The notes under the pieces: model-generated
The model's input: the letters and a program-made list of their open reading frames with translations, nothing else
Databases searched by the model: none
What the model was told of the DNA's origin: nothing
Origin: an uncultured Bacilli bacterium
GTDB taxonomy: Bacteria; Bacillota_I; Bacilli_A; RF39; UBA660
Direction of reading: 5' to 3'
NCBI GenBank assembly: GCA_910587065.1
Contig: CAJUMA010000002.1
Coordinates: forward strand, 138,547 to 202,546
Length of the DNA: 64,000 bases
Program-made: the position numbers and the translations under genes
Part shown: piece after piece, positions 42,782-51,856 of the stretch
How the letters are laid out: each line of letters opens with the position of its first letter
How positions within the stretch are numbered: position 1 is the stretch's first letter

Positions 42782-44149
42782 ATGGATTTAATTGATATAT
42801 TTAAAACAAAAAATATTGGAGACTCAGTAAAAGTAGAAGGTTGGATTAGAAATCATCGTAAACAAAAAGACTTTGGCTTTATCGATTTTTATGATGGAAC
42901 AAGTTTTAAAACACTCCAAGTAGTTTATGATAAAGACAATAAAAATTTTGTGGAAATTCAAAAAATGTTAGTCGGATGTGCAATTGAGGTTAATGGTACT
43001 TTAGTTGAATCCCAAGGTAATCAAGAATATGAATTAAAAGCGGATGAAATTACTTTAATTGGAACATGTGATGAGACTTATCCAATTCAACCTAAAAGAC
43101 ATACACGAGAATTTTTAAGAAGTGTTGCTCACCTTCGCCCTAGAACTCGTCTTTTTCAGGCTGTATTTAAAATACGTAATTTAGCATCTTTCGCAATTCA
43201 TGATTATTTTCAAAGCCATAACTATGTTTATGTCCATACGCCACTTTTCACAACATCTGACTGTGAAGGTGAAAATCAAATGTTTAAAGTAACAACACTT
43301 GATTTAGAAAATATCCCTAAAAGTGAAGGAAAAGTTGACTACAAAAAGGATTTATTTGGACGCCAAACTTTCATAACAGGAACTGGACAATTACACGGTG
43401 AAGCTTATGCAATGGCCTTCAAAAAAATTTATACGTTCGGTCCAACATTCAGAACTGAAAACTCTAATACTAAAACACATGCTAATGAATTTTGGATGAT
43501 TGAGCCAGAAATAGCCTTTTGTGATTTAAAAGGATTAATGGATATTGAGGAGGAAATGCTAAAAAGCGTTGTTTCTTATGTCTTAGAAAATGGACATGAA
43601 GAAATTGAATTCTTAAATAGTTTTGTTGATAATACTTTAAAAGAAAAATTAGAAAAACTAGTTCAAGCTGATTTTGTAAGAATTACGCATCATGAAGCAG
43701 TAGATTTGCTTAATTCTTCAGACATTAATTGGGAATTTACTCCTGATTATGAATCAGACATCGCTAAAGAACATGAAAAATATATTACAGAATACTATAA
43801 TGCCCCAGTATTTATTACAGACTGGCCAAAAGATATAAAAGCATGGTATATGAAAGAAAACAGTGATGGTAAAACTGTCGCTGCAGTAGATTTAGAAGTA
43901 CCAGGAGCGGGTGAACTCATGGGTGGAAGCCAAAGAGAAGAAGATTATGAAATTCTTCTAGCACGAGCAAAATCTAAGGGAGTAGATGTTGACTCAATAG
44001 ATTGGTTCTTAGATTTAAGAAAATTTGGAACATGCTATCATTCAGGCTTTGGCATGGGATTTGAAAGATTAATAATCTATTTAACTGGAATTGAAAATAT
44101 CCGTGATGTCATCCCTTTCCCAAGAACTCCAGGGTCTTGTGAATACTAG
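42782..44149 (+). CDS. asnS: Asparaginyl-tRNA synthetase
   Basis: 455 residues. OB domain with KVEGWIRNHRKQKDFGFIDF (N-terminal), motif 1 region, TTSDCEGENQMFKVT, motif 2 (FGPTFRTENSNTKTHANEFW), and motif 3 (CYHSGFGMGFERLIIYLTG, ending RDVIPFPRTPGSCEY). These are bacterial AsnRS hallmarks. It directly makes Asn-tRNA-Asn, yet is placed between two AspRS genes and before gatCAB. The start is 9 bases after the first aspS stop, with RBS TAGGTGATT. Confidence 0.96.
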   Translation: MDLIDIFKTKNIGDSVKVEGWIRNHRKQKDFGFIDFYDGTSFKTLQVVYDKDNKNFVEIQKMLVGCAIEVNGTLVESQGNQEYELKADEITLIGTCDETYPIQPKRHTREFLRSVAHLRPRTRLFQAVFKIRNLASFAIHDYFQSHNYVYVHTPLFTTSDCEGENQMFKVTTLDLENIPKSEGKVDYKKDLFGRQTFITGTGQLHGEAYAMAFKKIYTFGPTFRTENSNTKTHANEFWMIEPEIAFCDLKGLMDIEEEMLKSVVSYVLENGHEEIEFLNSFVDNTLKEKLEKLVQADFVRITHHEAVDLLNSSDINWEFTPDYESDIAKEHEKYITEYYNAPVFITDWPKDIKAWYMKENSDGKTVAAVDLEVPGAGELMGGSQREEDYEILLARAKSKGVDVDSIDWFLDLRKFGTCYHSGFGMGFERLIIYLTGIENIRDVIPFPRTPGSCEY

Positions 44150-44162
44150 AAAGGAAAATAGA

Positions 44163-45923
44163 ATGAATAAATATAGAACACATTTAATTTCATCACTAAC
44201 TGAAGAAATGAAAGGTAAAGAAATAGTAGTAAGTGGTTGGGTTGAAAATATCCGTGACCATGGTGGTGTTTTATTTCTTGATTTAAGAGATGAAACAGGA
44301 ACTCTTCAAACTGTTTCTAATGATGATGAAATATTTAAAGGAATTGCTAAAGAATCTGTTGTAAGATTAAAAGGAATGATTAGAGTAAGAGAAGAAGGAA
44401 CAGAGAATCCAAGACTAACAACTGGTAATATTGAACTTTTAGTATCAAATCTTGATATTTTAGGTTCATCTGTCCATGAACTTCCCTTTGAAATAATGAC
44501 ATCCAAACAAACAAAAGACGATGTAAGACTTAAATATCGCTATTTAGATTTAAGAAATGATGCGGTTAAGGATAACATAAAACTTCGTTCAGAAGTTCTC
44601 CATTTTTTAAGAAATAAAATGTATGATTTAGAATTTACAGAGGTGCAAACACCAATATTAACAGCATCATCACCAGAAGGAGCAAGAGACTTTGTTGTAC
44701 CATCAAGGCTTTTTAAGGGTAAGTTCTATGCATTACCTCAAGCGCCTCAAATCTATAAAGAACTTTTAATGGTTGGTGGATTTGGTAAATACTTCCAAAT
44801 TGCTCCATGTTTTAGAGATGAAGATGCAAGAGCTGATAGAACACTAGAGTTTTACCAATTAGATTTAGAGATGAGTTTTGTTGAAGAAGATGAAGTATTA
44901 AGTATTGGAGAAGAAATCTTCTATGATACATTCACTAAATTTTCTAATAAAGAAGTAACAAAACCACCATTTAGAAGAATAGCTTACCGTGATGCAATGG
45001 AAATGTATGGAACTGATAAACCTGATTTAAGAAATCCTTTAATTATAAAAGATGCCAGTGAAATTTTAAAAAATACTACTTTTGGGCCTTTTAAAAATTC
45101 TATAATTAAGGTTATAGTTGTTGATAATATTGGTGATTATTCGAATTCGTGGTTTAATGAACTGGTTGACTACGCATCATCTATTGGAATGCCAGGAATT
45201 GGATATATTACTTTACTTGAAGATGGAATATTTAAAGGCCCTATTGATAAGTTTTTAAGTGATGAAGAAAGGAAATCCTTAATTGAAAGTTATGATATGA
45301 AACAAAATTCTGTAATGTTTTTTATTGCAAATAAAAGATTAGCTGTTGCAGAGAAGTTTGCTGGACTTATTCGCGACGAATTAGGCCGTAAACTGGATTT
45401 AATAGATAAAAACAAACTAGAATTATGTATCATAAATGATTTTCCAATGTTTGAATATGATGAAGAGAATAAAAAGTATGAGTTCTGTCATAACCCATTT
45501 AGTTTACCACATGGTGGAATGAGTGATTATGAAGAAAAAAGACCAGAAGATATCTTAGCATACCAATATGATTTCGTCTGTAATGGAAATGAAATGGCTA
45601 GTGGAGCAATAAGAAATCATGATCTAGACTCACTAGCAAAGGGCTTTGAAATAGTAGGATATAAAAGAGAAGAAGTAGAGAAAAGATTTAAATCAATCTT
45701 CACAGCATTTAAGTATGGATGTCCACCACATGGAGGAATGGCCCCTGGAATAGATAGAATACTAATGCTTATCCAAGATGAACCAAACTTAAGAGAAGTC
45801 CAAGCATTCCCAACAAGTGCGAGTGGAGCAGACCTTATGATGGGTTCACCTTCTGAATTAACAGATATTCAACTTAATGAATTAGGCATAAAAATAGATA
45901 CGGAGGATGGTTATAATGACTAA
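44163..45923 (+). CDS. Aspartyl-tRNA synthetase 2, non-discriminating type by sequence
   Basis: 586 residues, same domain order as the first AspRS. ATG 44163 follows AGAAAGGAAAA; the upstream frame from 44091 overlaps asnS and is rejected. The anticodon loop reads IRDHGGVLFLDLRD with His33, and Gly79 in REEGTENPRL. Non-discriminating AspRS enzymes, for example that of Pseudomonas aeruginosa, have His and Gly at these places and charge both tRNA-Asp and tRNA-Asn. The Asp-tRNA-Asn made would be amidated by GatCAB, encoded directly downstream. Two blocks of the core are shared with the first aspS. It overlaps gatC by 8 bases. Confidence 0.93.
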   Translation: MNKYRTHLISSLTEEMKGKEIVVSGWVENIRDHGGVLFLDLRDETGTLQTVSNDDEIFKGIAKESVVRLKGMIRVREEGTENPRLTTGNIELLVSNLDILGSSVHELPFEIMTSKQTKDDVRLKYRYLDLRNDAVKDNIKLRSEVLHFLRNKMYDLEFTEVQTPILTASSPEGARDFVVPSRLFKGKFYALPQAPQIYKELLMVGGFGKYFQIAPCFRDEDARADRTLEFYQLDLEMSFVEEDEVLSIGEEIFYDTFTKFSNKEVTKPPFRRIAYRDAMEMYGTDKPDLRNPLIIKDASEILKNTTFGPFKNSIIKVIVVDNIGDYSNSWFNELVDYASSIGMPGIGYITLLEDGIFKGPIDKFLSDEERKSLIESYDMKQNSVMFFIANKRLAVAEKFAGLIRDELGRKLDLIDKNKLELCIINDFPMFEYDEENKKYEFCHNPFSLPHGGMSDYEEKRPEDILAYQYDFVCNGNEMASGAIRNHDLDSLAKGFEIVGYKREEVEKRFKSIFTAFKYGCPPHGGMAPGIDRILMLIQDEPNLREVQAFPTSASGADLMMGSPSELTDIQLNELGIKIDTEDGYND

Positions 45924-46215
45924 TGGATTTACTCCCGAAAAAATAGAAAAGTTAGCAGATTTATTAATGATAGGTTTAACACCAGAAGAAAAACAAATGG
46001 TTTTTGAAGAATTTGATGAAATAGATGCTAACATTAACAAAATAAATGAAATAGAAAATATCAAAAATATAAAACCAATGACACACACTTTAGATGATTT
46101 TGTCTGTACCTTAAGAGAAGATGAAATTGAAGAATCTATACCTTTAGATGATTTACTTTCTAACTGTGATGATGAAGATGATGGCTGTGTATCAGTACCG
46201 AAGGTGGTGGGATAA
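45916..46215 (+). CDS. gatC: Asp/Glu-tRNA amidotransferase subunit C
   Basis: GatC wraps around and stabilises the GatA-GatB complex. 99 residues: TPEKIEKLADLLMIGLTPEE, FDEIDANINKINEIE and an acidic tail (LLSNCDDEDDGC, then VPKVVG). ATG 45916 is preferred because GGAGG lies 9 bases upstream; ATG 45907 would abut the RBS. It overlaps the second aspS by 8 bases and gatA by one base, which indicates tight coupling. Confidence 0.9.
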   Translation: MTNGFTPEKIEKLADLLMIGLTPEEKQMVFEEFDEIDANINKINEIENIKNIKPMTHTLDDFVCTLREDEIEESIPLDDLLSNCDDEDDGCVSVPKVVG

Positions 46216-47684
46216 TGAAATATATGAATAAAAGCCTTGATGAGTTACATATGATGTTAAAAAATAACGAAGTAACTAGCGAAGAACTAATAAATGAATC
46301 ACTCTCTTTGTCACACAAACTTCAAGATGAATGTAATGCCTTTGTTACGATAATTGATGATGCCCCATCAAAGAAAGTAACAGACTCTTTGTTATCTGGT
46401 ATTCCATATGGTGTAAAAGATAATTATTCAACAAAAGGTATCTTAACAACTGGTTCTTCTAATACCTTAAAAGATTATGTACCTTTCTTTAGTGCAACTG
46501 CTGTTTTAAATCTTGAAAAGGCTGGTGCTGTTCCTGTAAATAAAACTGTTCTAGATGAATTTGGTATGGGTGGGACAGGTACTACTGGACATACAGGAGT
46601 TGTCTTAAATCCTTGGGATAAAACTCGTATGTGTGCAGGATCTTCTGCGGGATCGGCTGCGGCTGTTGCAGCTGGTGTATACCCATATGCTTTAGGATCA
46701 GACTCTGGAGACTCTATTCGTAAACCTGCAGCATACTGTGGAATAGTTGGATTCAAGCCAACATATGGTCTTATTTCTAGATATGGTTTATTTGCTTATG
46801 CATCAAGTTTAGATCATTGTGGCTGTTTTGCAAGAAATGTCCGTGACATTGCAATTGTTACTGATGCTATGAAAGGTATAGATAAAAATGATATGACATC
46901 TTGGGATTCCAGTGATATGCATTTAAGTGAGAATCTAAACTCTGATGTAAAAGGCAAAAAACTTTGCTACATAAAAGAATTGTGTGATATTAATAATTAT
47001 CCAAATGCTAGCGATGAATTAAAAAATCACTTAGAAAACTTCAAAGAGACATTAAAAAAATGTGAAAATCTTGGGATTGTTGTTGAAGAAGCTTCAATTG
47101 ATAAAAAAATTCTTAATGCTATTCCGTCAGTTTACAATGTTATTGCTTTTGCTGAGGCAACTAGTAATATGTCAAATCTAACAGGCTTTATTTTTGGCCC
47201 AAGAGGGAATGGAGATAATTATGCTGAAATGATGAAAGATCACAGAACAAAAGGTTTTTCATCTCTTATTAAACGTCGTTTTATTATTGGGTCATATGTT
47301 CTACAAGCTGAAAATCAGGAAAGATATTTTATTAATGCTCAAAGAGTTAGAAGATTAATAGTTGATAAAGTTAAAGAACTATTTAAAACATATGATGGTT
47401 TAATTTTACCAGTTGGTACAGGCCCCGCTAAAAAACTTGATGGTAAAACAGTGGTAAATGAAGAAGAAATTGCCCTTGATGAACATTTACAAATAGGTGA
47501 CTTTGGTGGGTTCCCATCTATTACCATACCAAATGGCTTTGTAAATGGGCTTCCAGTTGGCGTAAATATTACAGGTAATTGTTATGATGATCAAAGTGTT
47601 TTAAACATTGCCTATGCACTAGAGGGTGCTATGGATTATAAAGGACAAATTGCACCAATACTTGGAGGTGACAATCATGAGTAA
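46215..47684 (+). CDS. gatA: Asp/Glu-tRNA amidotransferase subunit A (amidase)
   Basis: Amidase-signature subunit that frees ammonia from glutamine. 489 residues. Catalytic Lys in GIPYGVKDNY, Ser-rich loop AGSSAGSAAAVAAG, and nucleophile Ser in GSDSGDSIRKPAAYCGIVG (usual consensus GSDTGGSIRQPA; here T to S, G to D and Q to K, all tolerated in relatives such as Mollicutes). The N-terminus SLDELHMMLKNNEVTSEELI is typical. It starts on the gatC stop (TAATG) and overlaps gatB by 8 bases. Confidence 0.95.
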   Translation: MKYMNKSLDELHMMLKNNEVTSEELINESLSLSHKLQDECNAFVTIIDDAPSKKVTDSLLSGIPYGVKDNYSTKGILTTGSSNTLKDYVPFFSATAVLNLEKAGAVPVNKTVLDEFGMGGTGTTGHTGVVLNPWDKTRMCAGSSAGSAAAVAAGVYPYALGSDSGDSIRKPAAYCGIVGFKPTYGLISRYGLFAYASSLDHCGCFARNVRDIAIVTDAMKGIDKNDMTSWDSSDMHLSENLNSDVKGKKLCYIKELCDINNYPNASDELKNHLENFKETLKKCENLGIVVEEASIDKKILNAIPSVYNVIAFAEATSNMSNLTGFIFGPRGNGDNYAEMMKDHRTKGFSSLIKRRFIIGSYVLQAENQERYFINAQRVRRLIVDKVKELFKTYDGLILPVGTGPAKKLDGKTVVNEEEIALDEHLQIGDFGGFPSITIPNGFVNGLPVGVNITGNCYDDQSVLNIAYALEGAMDYKGQIAPILGGDNHE

Positions 47685-49119
47685 ATATAACGTTACAATT
47701 GGGCTTGAAATGCACTGTGAAGTTTCCGAAACTAAATCCAAGGTATTTTCAAGTGCTAAAAATGGTTATTCTGATACACCAAATACTTTTGTTAGACCAC
47801 TTGATATGGGATTTCCAGGAACTCTTCCTGTAGTCAATAAAGAAGCTGTTAGAATGAGCTTAATGATGAGTGAAATCCTAAATTGTCGTCAACCAGAGTA
47901 TATGTATTTTGAAAGAAAGAATTATTATTATCCTGACATGCCAAAGAACTATCAAATAACGCAAAATCCTCCAGAAGATTGTGTAGGAATGGGTGGGTAT
48001 ATTGACATTATAAGAGATGATGGGTCATCATTTAGAGTCGATATTGATAATATTCACTTGGAAGAAGATGCAGCTAGAATGACACATCTTTATGATACAT
48101 CAGTAATTGATTATAATCGGGCAGGCGTACCCCTTTTAGAATTAGTTACTGGACCATGCATTCATTCCTCAGATGATGCGGTTTCTTTTCTAGAATATAT
48201 TCGTGCAATATACCAATATTGTGGTATATCGGAAGCTGATTCAAAAAAAGGACAAATAAGATGCGATGTAAATGTATCTATTTCAGAAGATGATACATTA
48301 GGCACTAAAGTCGAAGTAAAAAATGTTAATTCATTTAGTGGCGTACATGATGCTATTCAATATGAAATACGAAGACAATCAGAATTAAAAGATGCTGGCA
48401 GATATGATGAAGTAGAACAAGAAACTAGACGTTGGGATGAAGAATCAGGAACAACTATTCATATGCGTAGTAAAGTAGATGCTATTGATTATAAATATTT
48501 TGTTGAACCTAATATTCCAAAATATAAAATATCAAAAGAATGGTTAGAAGAAATTCACAAAAGTATACCAGAATTACCTTATGAAAGAAAAGATAAATAC
48601 ATGAGCACTTATGGTTTATCTGACTATGATGCAGGTATCTTAATCAAAGATATTAATATAGCTGAGTATTTCGAAAAATGTCTTTCGTTAGGAGTAGATG
48701 CCAAAACAGCGGCTAACTGGATAACAGGAAATATTTTAGGCTATATCTATAAAAATGAGATTTCCATCAATGATTTATTCATTACTCCAGAAAGATTAAA
48801 TATTATTTTATCTTCCATGAAAGAGGGAAAAATATCTTCTAAACAAGCTAAAGAACTATTCTTTTTAACTCTTGAAAGAGAAGAAGAACCAGATCATATT
48901 ATGAAAGTTGAAGGTATTGAACAAATAAGTGATGATGGAGCTATTACAACTGTCATAACTGAAGTTTTAGAGGAAAATAAAAAGCAGATTGAAGAATATA
49001 AAAATGGTAAAACAAATATGTTTGATTATTTTGTCGGACAAGTTATGAAACGTACTCGTGGACAGGCTAACCCAGTTAAAGTTAAAGAAGTGTTAACCGA
49101 TGAATTAAGTAAGAGATAA
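47677..49119 (+). CDS. gatB: Asp/Glu-tRNA amidotransferase subunit B
   Basis: GatB binds the mischarged tRNA and activates its side chain. 480 residues. VTIGLEMHCEVSETKSKVFS, FERKNYYYPDMPKNYQITQ, IHLEEDAARMTH, DYNRAGVPLLELVT and the RCDVNVSI strand are the conserved kinase-like core. The tail domain ends MFDYFVGQVMKRTRGQANPV. ATG 47677 with GGAGGTGAC upstream is chosen over the longer frame at 47626, which overlaps gatA. Last gene of the operon, followed by a terminator. Confidence 0.96.
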   Translation: MSKYNVTIGLEMHCEVSETKSKVFSSAKNGYSDTPNTFVRPLDMGFPGTLPVVNKEAVRMSLMMSEILNCRQPEYMYFERKNYYYPDMPKNYQITQNPPEDCVGMGGYIDIIRDDGSSFRVDIDNIHLEEDAARMTHLYDTSVIDYNRAGVPLLELVTGPCIHSSDDAVSFLEYIRAIYQYCGISEADSKKGQIRCDVNVSISEDDTLGTKVEVKNVNSFSGVHDAIQYEIRRQSELKDAGRYDEVEQETRRWDEESGTTIHMRSKVDAIDYKYFVEPNIPKYKISKEWLEEIHKSIPELPYERKDKYMSTYGLSDYDAGILIKDINIAEYFEKCLSLGVDAKTAANWITGNILGYIYKNEISINDLFITPERLNIILSSMKEGKISSKQAKELFFLTLEREEEPDHIMKVEGIEQISDDGAITTVITEVLEENKKQIEEYKNGKTNMFDYFVGQVMKRTRGQANPVKVKEVLTDELSKR

Positions 49120-49133
49120 TCTCTTACTTTTTT
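49107..49133 (+). terminator. Terminator of the tRNA-charging operon
   Basis: AAGTAAGAGA (49107-49116) pairs perfectly with TCTCTTACTT (49120-49129), loop TAA, then TTTT. The stop codon is in the stem. Confidence 0.85.
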
Positions 49134-49201
49134 AATGACATTTTTGCTTGTTTATGATAGTATATACTATATAAGTAGAATAAAAAGAGGAGATATAAAA
49201 T

Positions 49202-50728
49202 ATGAAAAGATATTTAGGACTTCTAGCCGTATTATTAGTAGTTATTGTTTATAGCGACACCTTTGCTTATGAATTGTCGTGTGATAATACAACTCACCAA
49301 GTTGGTGATGTTTTCTCTTGTAAGATAAGCGGAAACATTGGTACATTTGATAAGTTATCAGGAACTATAACAAGTGATGATTTTTTAGCTTGTACAAGAG
49401 CAAATGTATCCCCTGGTCTTGAAGTTTTAACTGATTCTACTGAATCATATTTTAATCTAAGTGGCATTCCAACATCATCAGAACTAATATTCTTAACATG
49501 TAAAGTAATAAAAAATCCTGATACTGATGCCAATGCGATTGTTTCTATAGAAGATTTTACATATCATGAAGTCGGAAGCACACAAGATGAAAAAAAAGAG
49601 ATTTTAAGAAGTGACTATGTTAAAATAACACACAAAGACGACTCTGAACCTGTGGATACAAAACCAAGAGATATATCAGATCCATCTTTACGTCCAAGAA
49701 AATTAACATCTAATGAACTTAATATCACTTTTTCTCAATTTATAACAGAGTACTCAGTTGAAGTATTATTTGATGTAGAAGAAGTAAAGTTTGATTATGA
49801 ATTAAATGATCCAACTTCAAGTTTAAGAATTGAAGGACCTACTAAATTACAGGTTGGAAATAACACAATAGATATTTATATAACAAATGCTGATGGCTCG
49901 AAAGAAGCTTGTTATACTTTCAATGTTTTAAGATTAGCTAGAGGAGAAGAAATATATTATCCAGAAAGTGATTCAACTTTAAAATCAATGGTAATACCAG
50001 GGTATTCAATTGGTTTTGATGTGAACAAATTTGATTATAAAATTCATTTAACTAATAAGGTATCATCAATAAATATAAATACTGTTCCCAACTACGAAAA
50101 AGCAACGGTTTCTATATCTGGAACAGATAATTTAAAAAATGGTGATGTTATAGTAGTGGAAGTTAAAAGTGCTGATGAAACAAATGTTACAACCTATAAA
50201 ATAAATGTAACTAAAGATGCTCCAAAAAAGGATTATTCAACTATAATAATAGCTGTTGTTCTATGTATAGCTTTTATTGGAACAATTATAATGTTTATTT
50301 TAACTTCTCAAAGAAACAAAAAAGATCCTCTTTTAAGTATTAAAACAAATAAAAGAAAGATAAATAAAGGTTCAAAATTTAATGTAGCTTCAGTACCCCC
50401 TGCTGATACAACAATTACTACTAATGGCGGAGTAGGAGAACAGAATCAAGAAGGCTCAACACAAGTAGCAAACCAAGTAAATTCAATTAATCAAACAAAC
50501 TCAGTAAATACTACTACCGAAGTGAATTCTGCAAGCACGAATATAAATAATGAAATGCAAAATACAAATGGAGTAGAGCAACAAGTAAATTCTCAGGTAC
50601 CAAATACTAATTTAAACGCTAATCAAACTCAAGGTATTGAGCAAATAAATCAACCTAATAACATAAATATTCAAGCACAACAAAGTAATATTAATAATTT
50701 AGATAATAATCAAAATATCAATCAATAA
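49202..50728 (+). CDS. Surface protein with Ig/cadherin-like domains and Q/N-rich tail
   Basis: 508 residues. A cleavable signal peptide (RYLGLLAVLLVVIVYSDTFA) is followed by a small Cys-containing domain (cohesin-like strands up to about residue 150). Two cadherin-like beta sandwiches follow (about 165-250 and 255-340; each contains a SLRIEG/SISGTDN-type strand and ends with a YTFNV/YKINV strand). One membrane helix (TIIIAVVLCIAFIGTIIMFIL, about residues 348-368) precedes a basic patch and a C-terminal tail of about 115 residues rich in Asn and Gln, with no charge clusters. The signal peptide places the tail in the cytoplasm. Family of the whole not recognised. Confidence 0.75.
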   Translation: MKRYLGLLAVLLVVIVYSDTFAYELSCDNTTHQVGDVFSCKISGNIGTFDKLSGTITSDDFLACTRANVSPGLEVLTDSTESYFNLSGIPTSSELIFLTCKVIKNPDTDANAIVSIEDFTYHEVGSTQDEKKEILRSDYVKITHKDDSEPVDTKPRDISDPSLRPRKLTSNELNITFSQFITEYSVEVLFDVEEVKFDYELNDPTSSLRIEGPTKLQVGNNTIDIYITNADGSKEACYTFNVLRLARGEEIYYPESDSTLKSMVIPGYSIGFDVNKFDYKIHLTNKVSSININTVPNYEKATVSISGTDNLKNGDVIVVEVKSADETNVTTYKINVTKDAPKKDYSTIIIAVVLCIAFIGTIIMFILTSQRNKKDPLLSIKTNKRKINKGSKFNVASVPPADTTITTNGGVGEQNQEGSTQVANQVNSINQTNSVNTTTEVNSASTNINNEMQNTNGVEQQVNSQVPNTNLNANQTQGIEQINQPNNINIQAQQSNINNLDNNQNINQ

Positions 50729-50753
50729 ATGCAACAATCACAGTTGCATTTTT
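50727..50753 (+). terminator. Intrinsic terminator
   Basis: AAATGCAAC (50727-50735) pairs perfectly with GTTGCATTT (50743-50751), then TT. The stop codon TAA overlaps the first base. Confidence 0.8.
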
Positions 50754-50794
50754 GTATGTACATGTAATATAATGGGTATAAGATGGAGGGACTT

Positions 50795-51856
50795 ATGAAG
50801 TACTACTTAGGTTATTATAGCAAGCAAAATTATGTTCCAATAAAAGATAATGAGATAGGGGATAATCTTTCAACAATTATTGAATTTACAACAAAATTTC
50901 CGTCAATAAAAAAATTAAAAGAGTATTTATATGAAAAAGGACTAGTTCCAAGTATAAAAGTTCGTCTTGATTATATAATAGAAAAAGGTAAAAAAGATGA
51001 GAGGTATTATAAAGCCTTAAATTCAACTTCTAAAATATATACAAATGAATCTAAAAGATTTTTTAACCTCCAAACTATAAAAGAAACATTGTTAGATGAA
51101 AGCGATAATCAAGAGTTTATTGTCTATTTAAATGCCAAATATATAAAGAAGTATGGCTATTTAAAAAGAATGTGCAATTTCTTTTATTATTTAGACAATG
51201 ATAAATTACTAAGTGTGCTAAAAGAAATGCGAATTGTGACACTTAGCGTTGCTACAGAAGAAGCTGCGGAAAAGATTATTTCATATTTTAAAAAAGGCAA
51301 TGTTAATCAAGAATTTTTAGAAGAATATATAGAATCTTTCGTTAAGATATTATGTAATGAAGATGCAGACCTAACTAATCTATTCACTTTTTTAAAAAAG
51401 CATATAAGATTTAGAAATATTCCAGTAATGACTTATCTTTCTGAATGGCTTAAAGTATCAATTTTATCTGGACAAGAAATTGATATTGACTCTCCAACAG
51501 ATGTTGCTGATAGAAATAATATTATAAATAATTTTTATAATGAAATAGTATACTATTTTGATTATGTTAAAAAAGAATATAAACAAGAAAATGGCAAAAG
51601 AAAAGTAAACACAAGAGAAACTTTTGATCTTTCTGTATATTTAGAAGAATATTATCAAAATCTTTATGAAGATTATATTGAAGAGATGAAAGCTAGCCAA
51701 GATTATCAAAAAGCTATGAATCAATGTAATCAAAGTACAGAGTATTATGGAGATGACAATACTGAAGAATTTTTGGAAGAAGAGGATTTCTTACGTGCTG
51801 GTACAACCTCTGATATGGCTGGTTTTGATTGTGAAAAAAAGAGATGGCGAAAATGA
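50795..51856 (+). CDS. Unknown soluble protein (353 aa)
   Basis: Not recognised. ATG 50795 (MKYYLGYYSKQNYVPIKDNE) has GGAGGG 4-5 bases upstream; ATG 50783 lies before that RBS. The protein is helical, with many Tyr, Asn and Glu residues. It ends with an acidic low-complexity part (DDNTEEFLEEEDF) and CEKKRWRK. No membrane segment. It overlaps the start of the tyrosine recombinase, so the two genes are likely transcribed together. Confidence 0.7.
   Translation: MKYYLGYYSKQNYVPIKDNEIGDNLSTIIEFTTKFPSIKKLKEYLYEKGLVPSIKVRLDYIIEKGKKDERYYKALNSTSKIYTNESKRFFNLQTIKETLLDESDNQEFIVYLNAKYIKKYGYLKRMCNFFYYLDNDKLLSVLKEMRIVTLSVATEEAAEKIISYFKKGNVNQEFLEEYIESFVKILCNEDADLTNLFTFLKKHIRFRNIPVMTYLSEWLKVSILSGQEIDIDSPTDVADRNNIINNFYNEIVYYFDYVKKEYKQENGKRKVNTRETFDLSVYLEEYYQNLYEDYIEEMKASQDYQKAMNQCNQSTEYYGDDNTEEFLEEEDFLRAGTTSDMAGFDCEKKRWRK

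Noticed and set aside
46475..46756. Long minus-strand open frame inside gatA, and similar minus-strand frames across the window
   Set aside because: They lie opposite well-conserved genes, lack RBS and promoter, and have compositions expected from the opposite strand.
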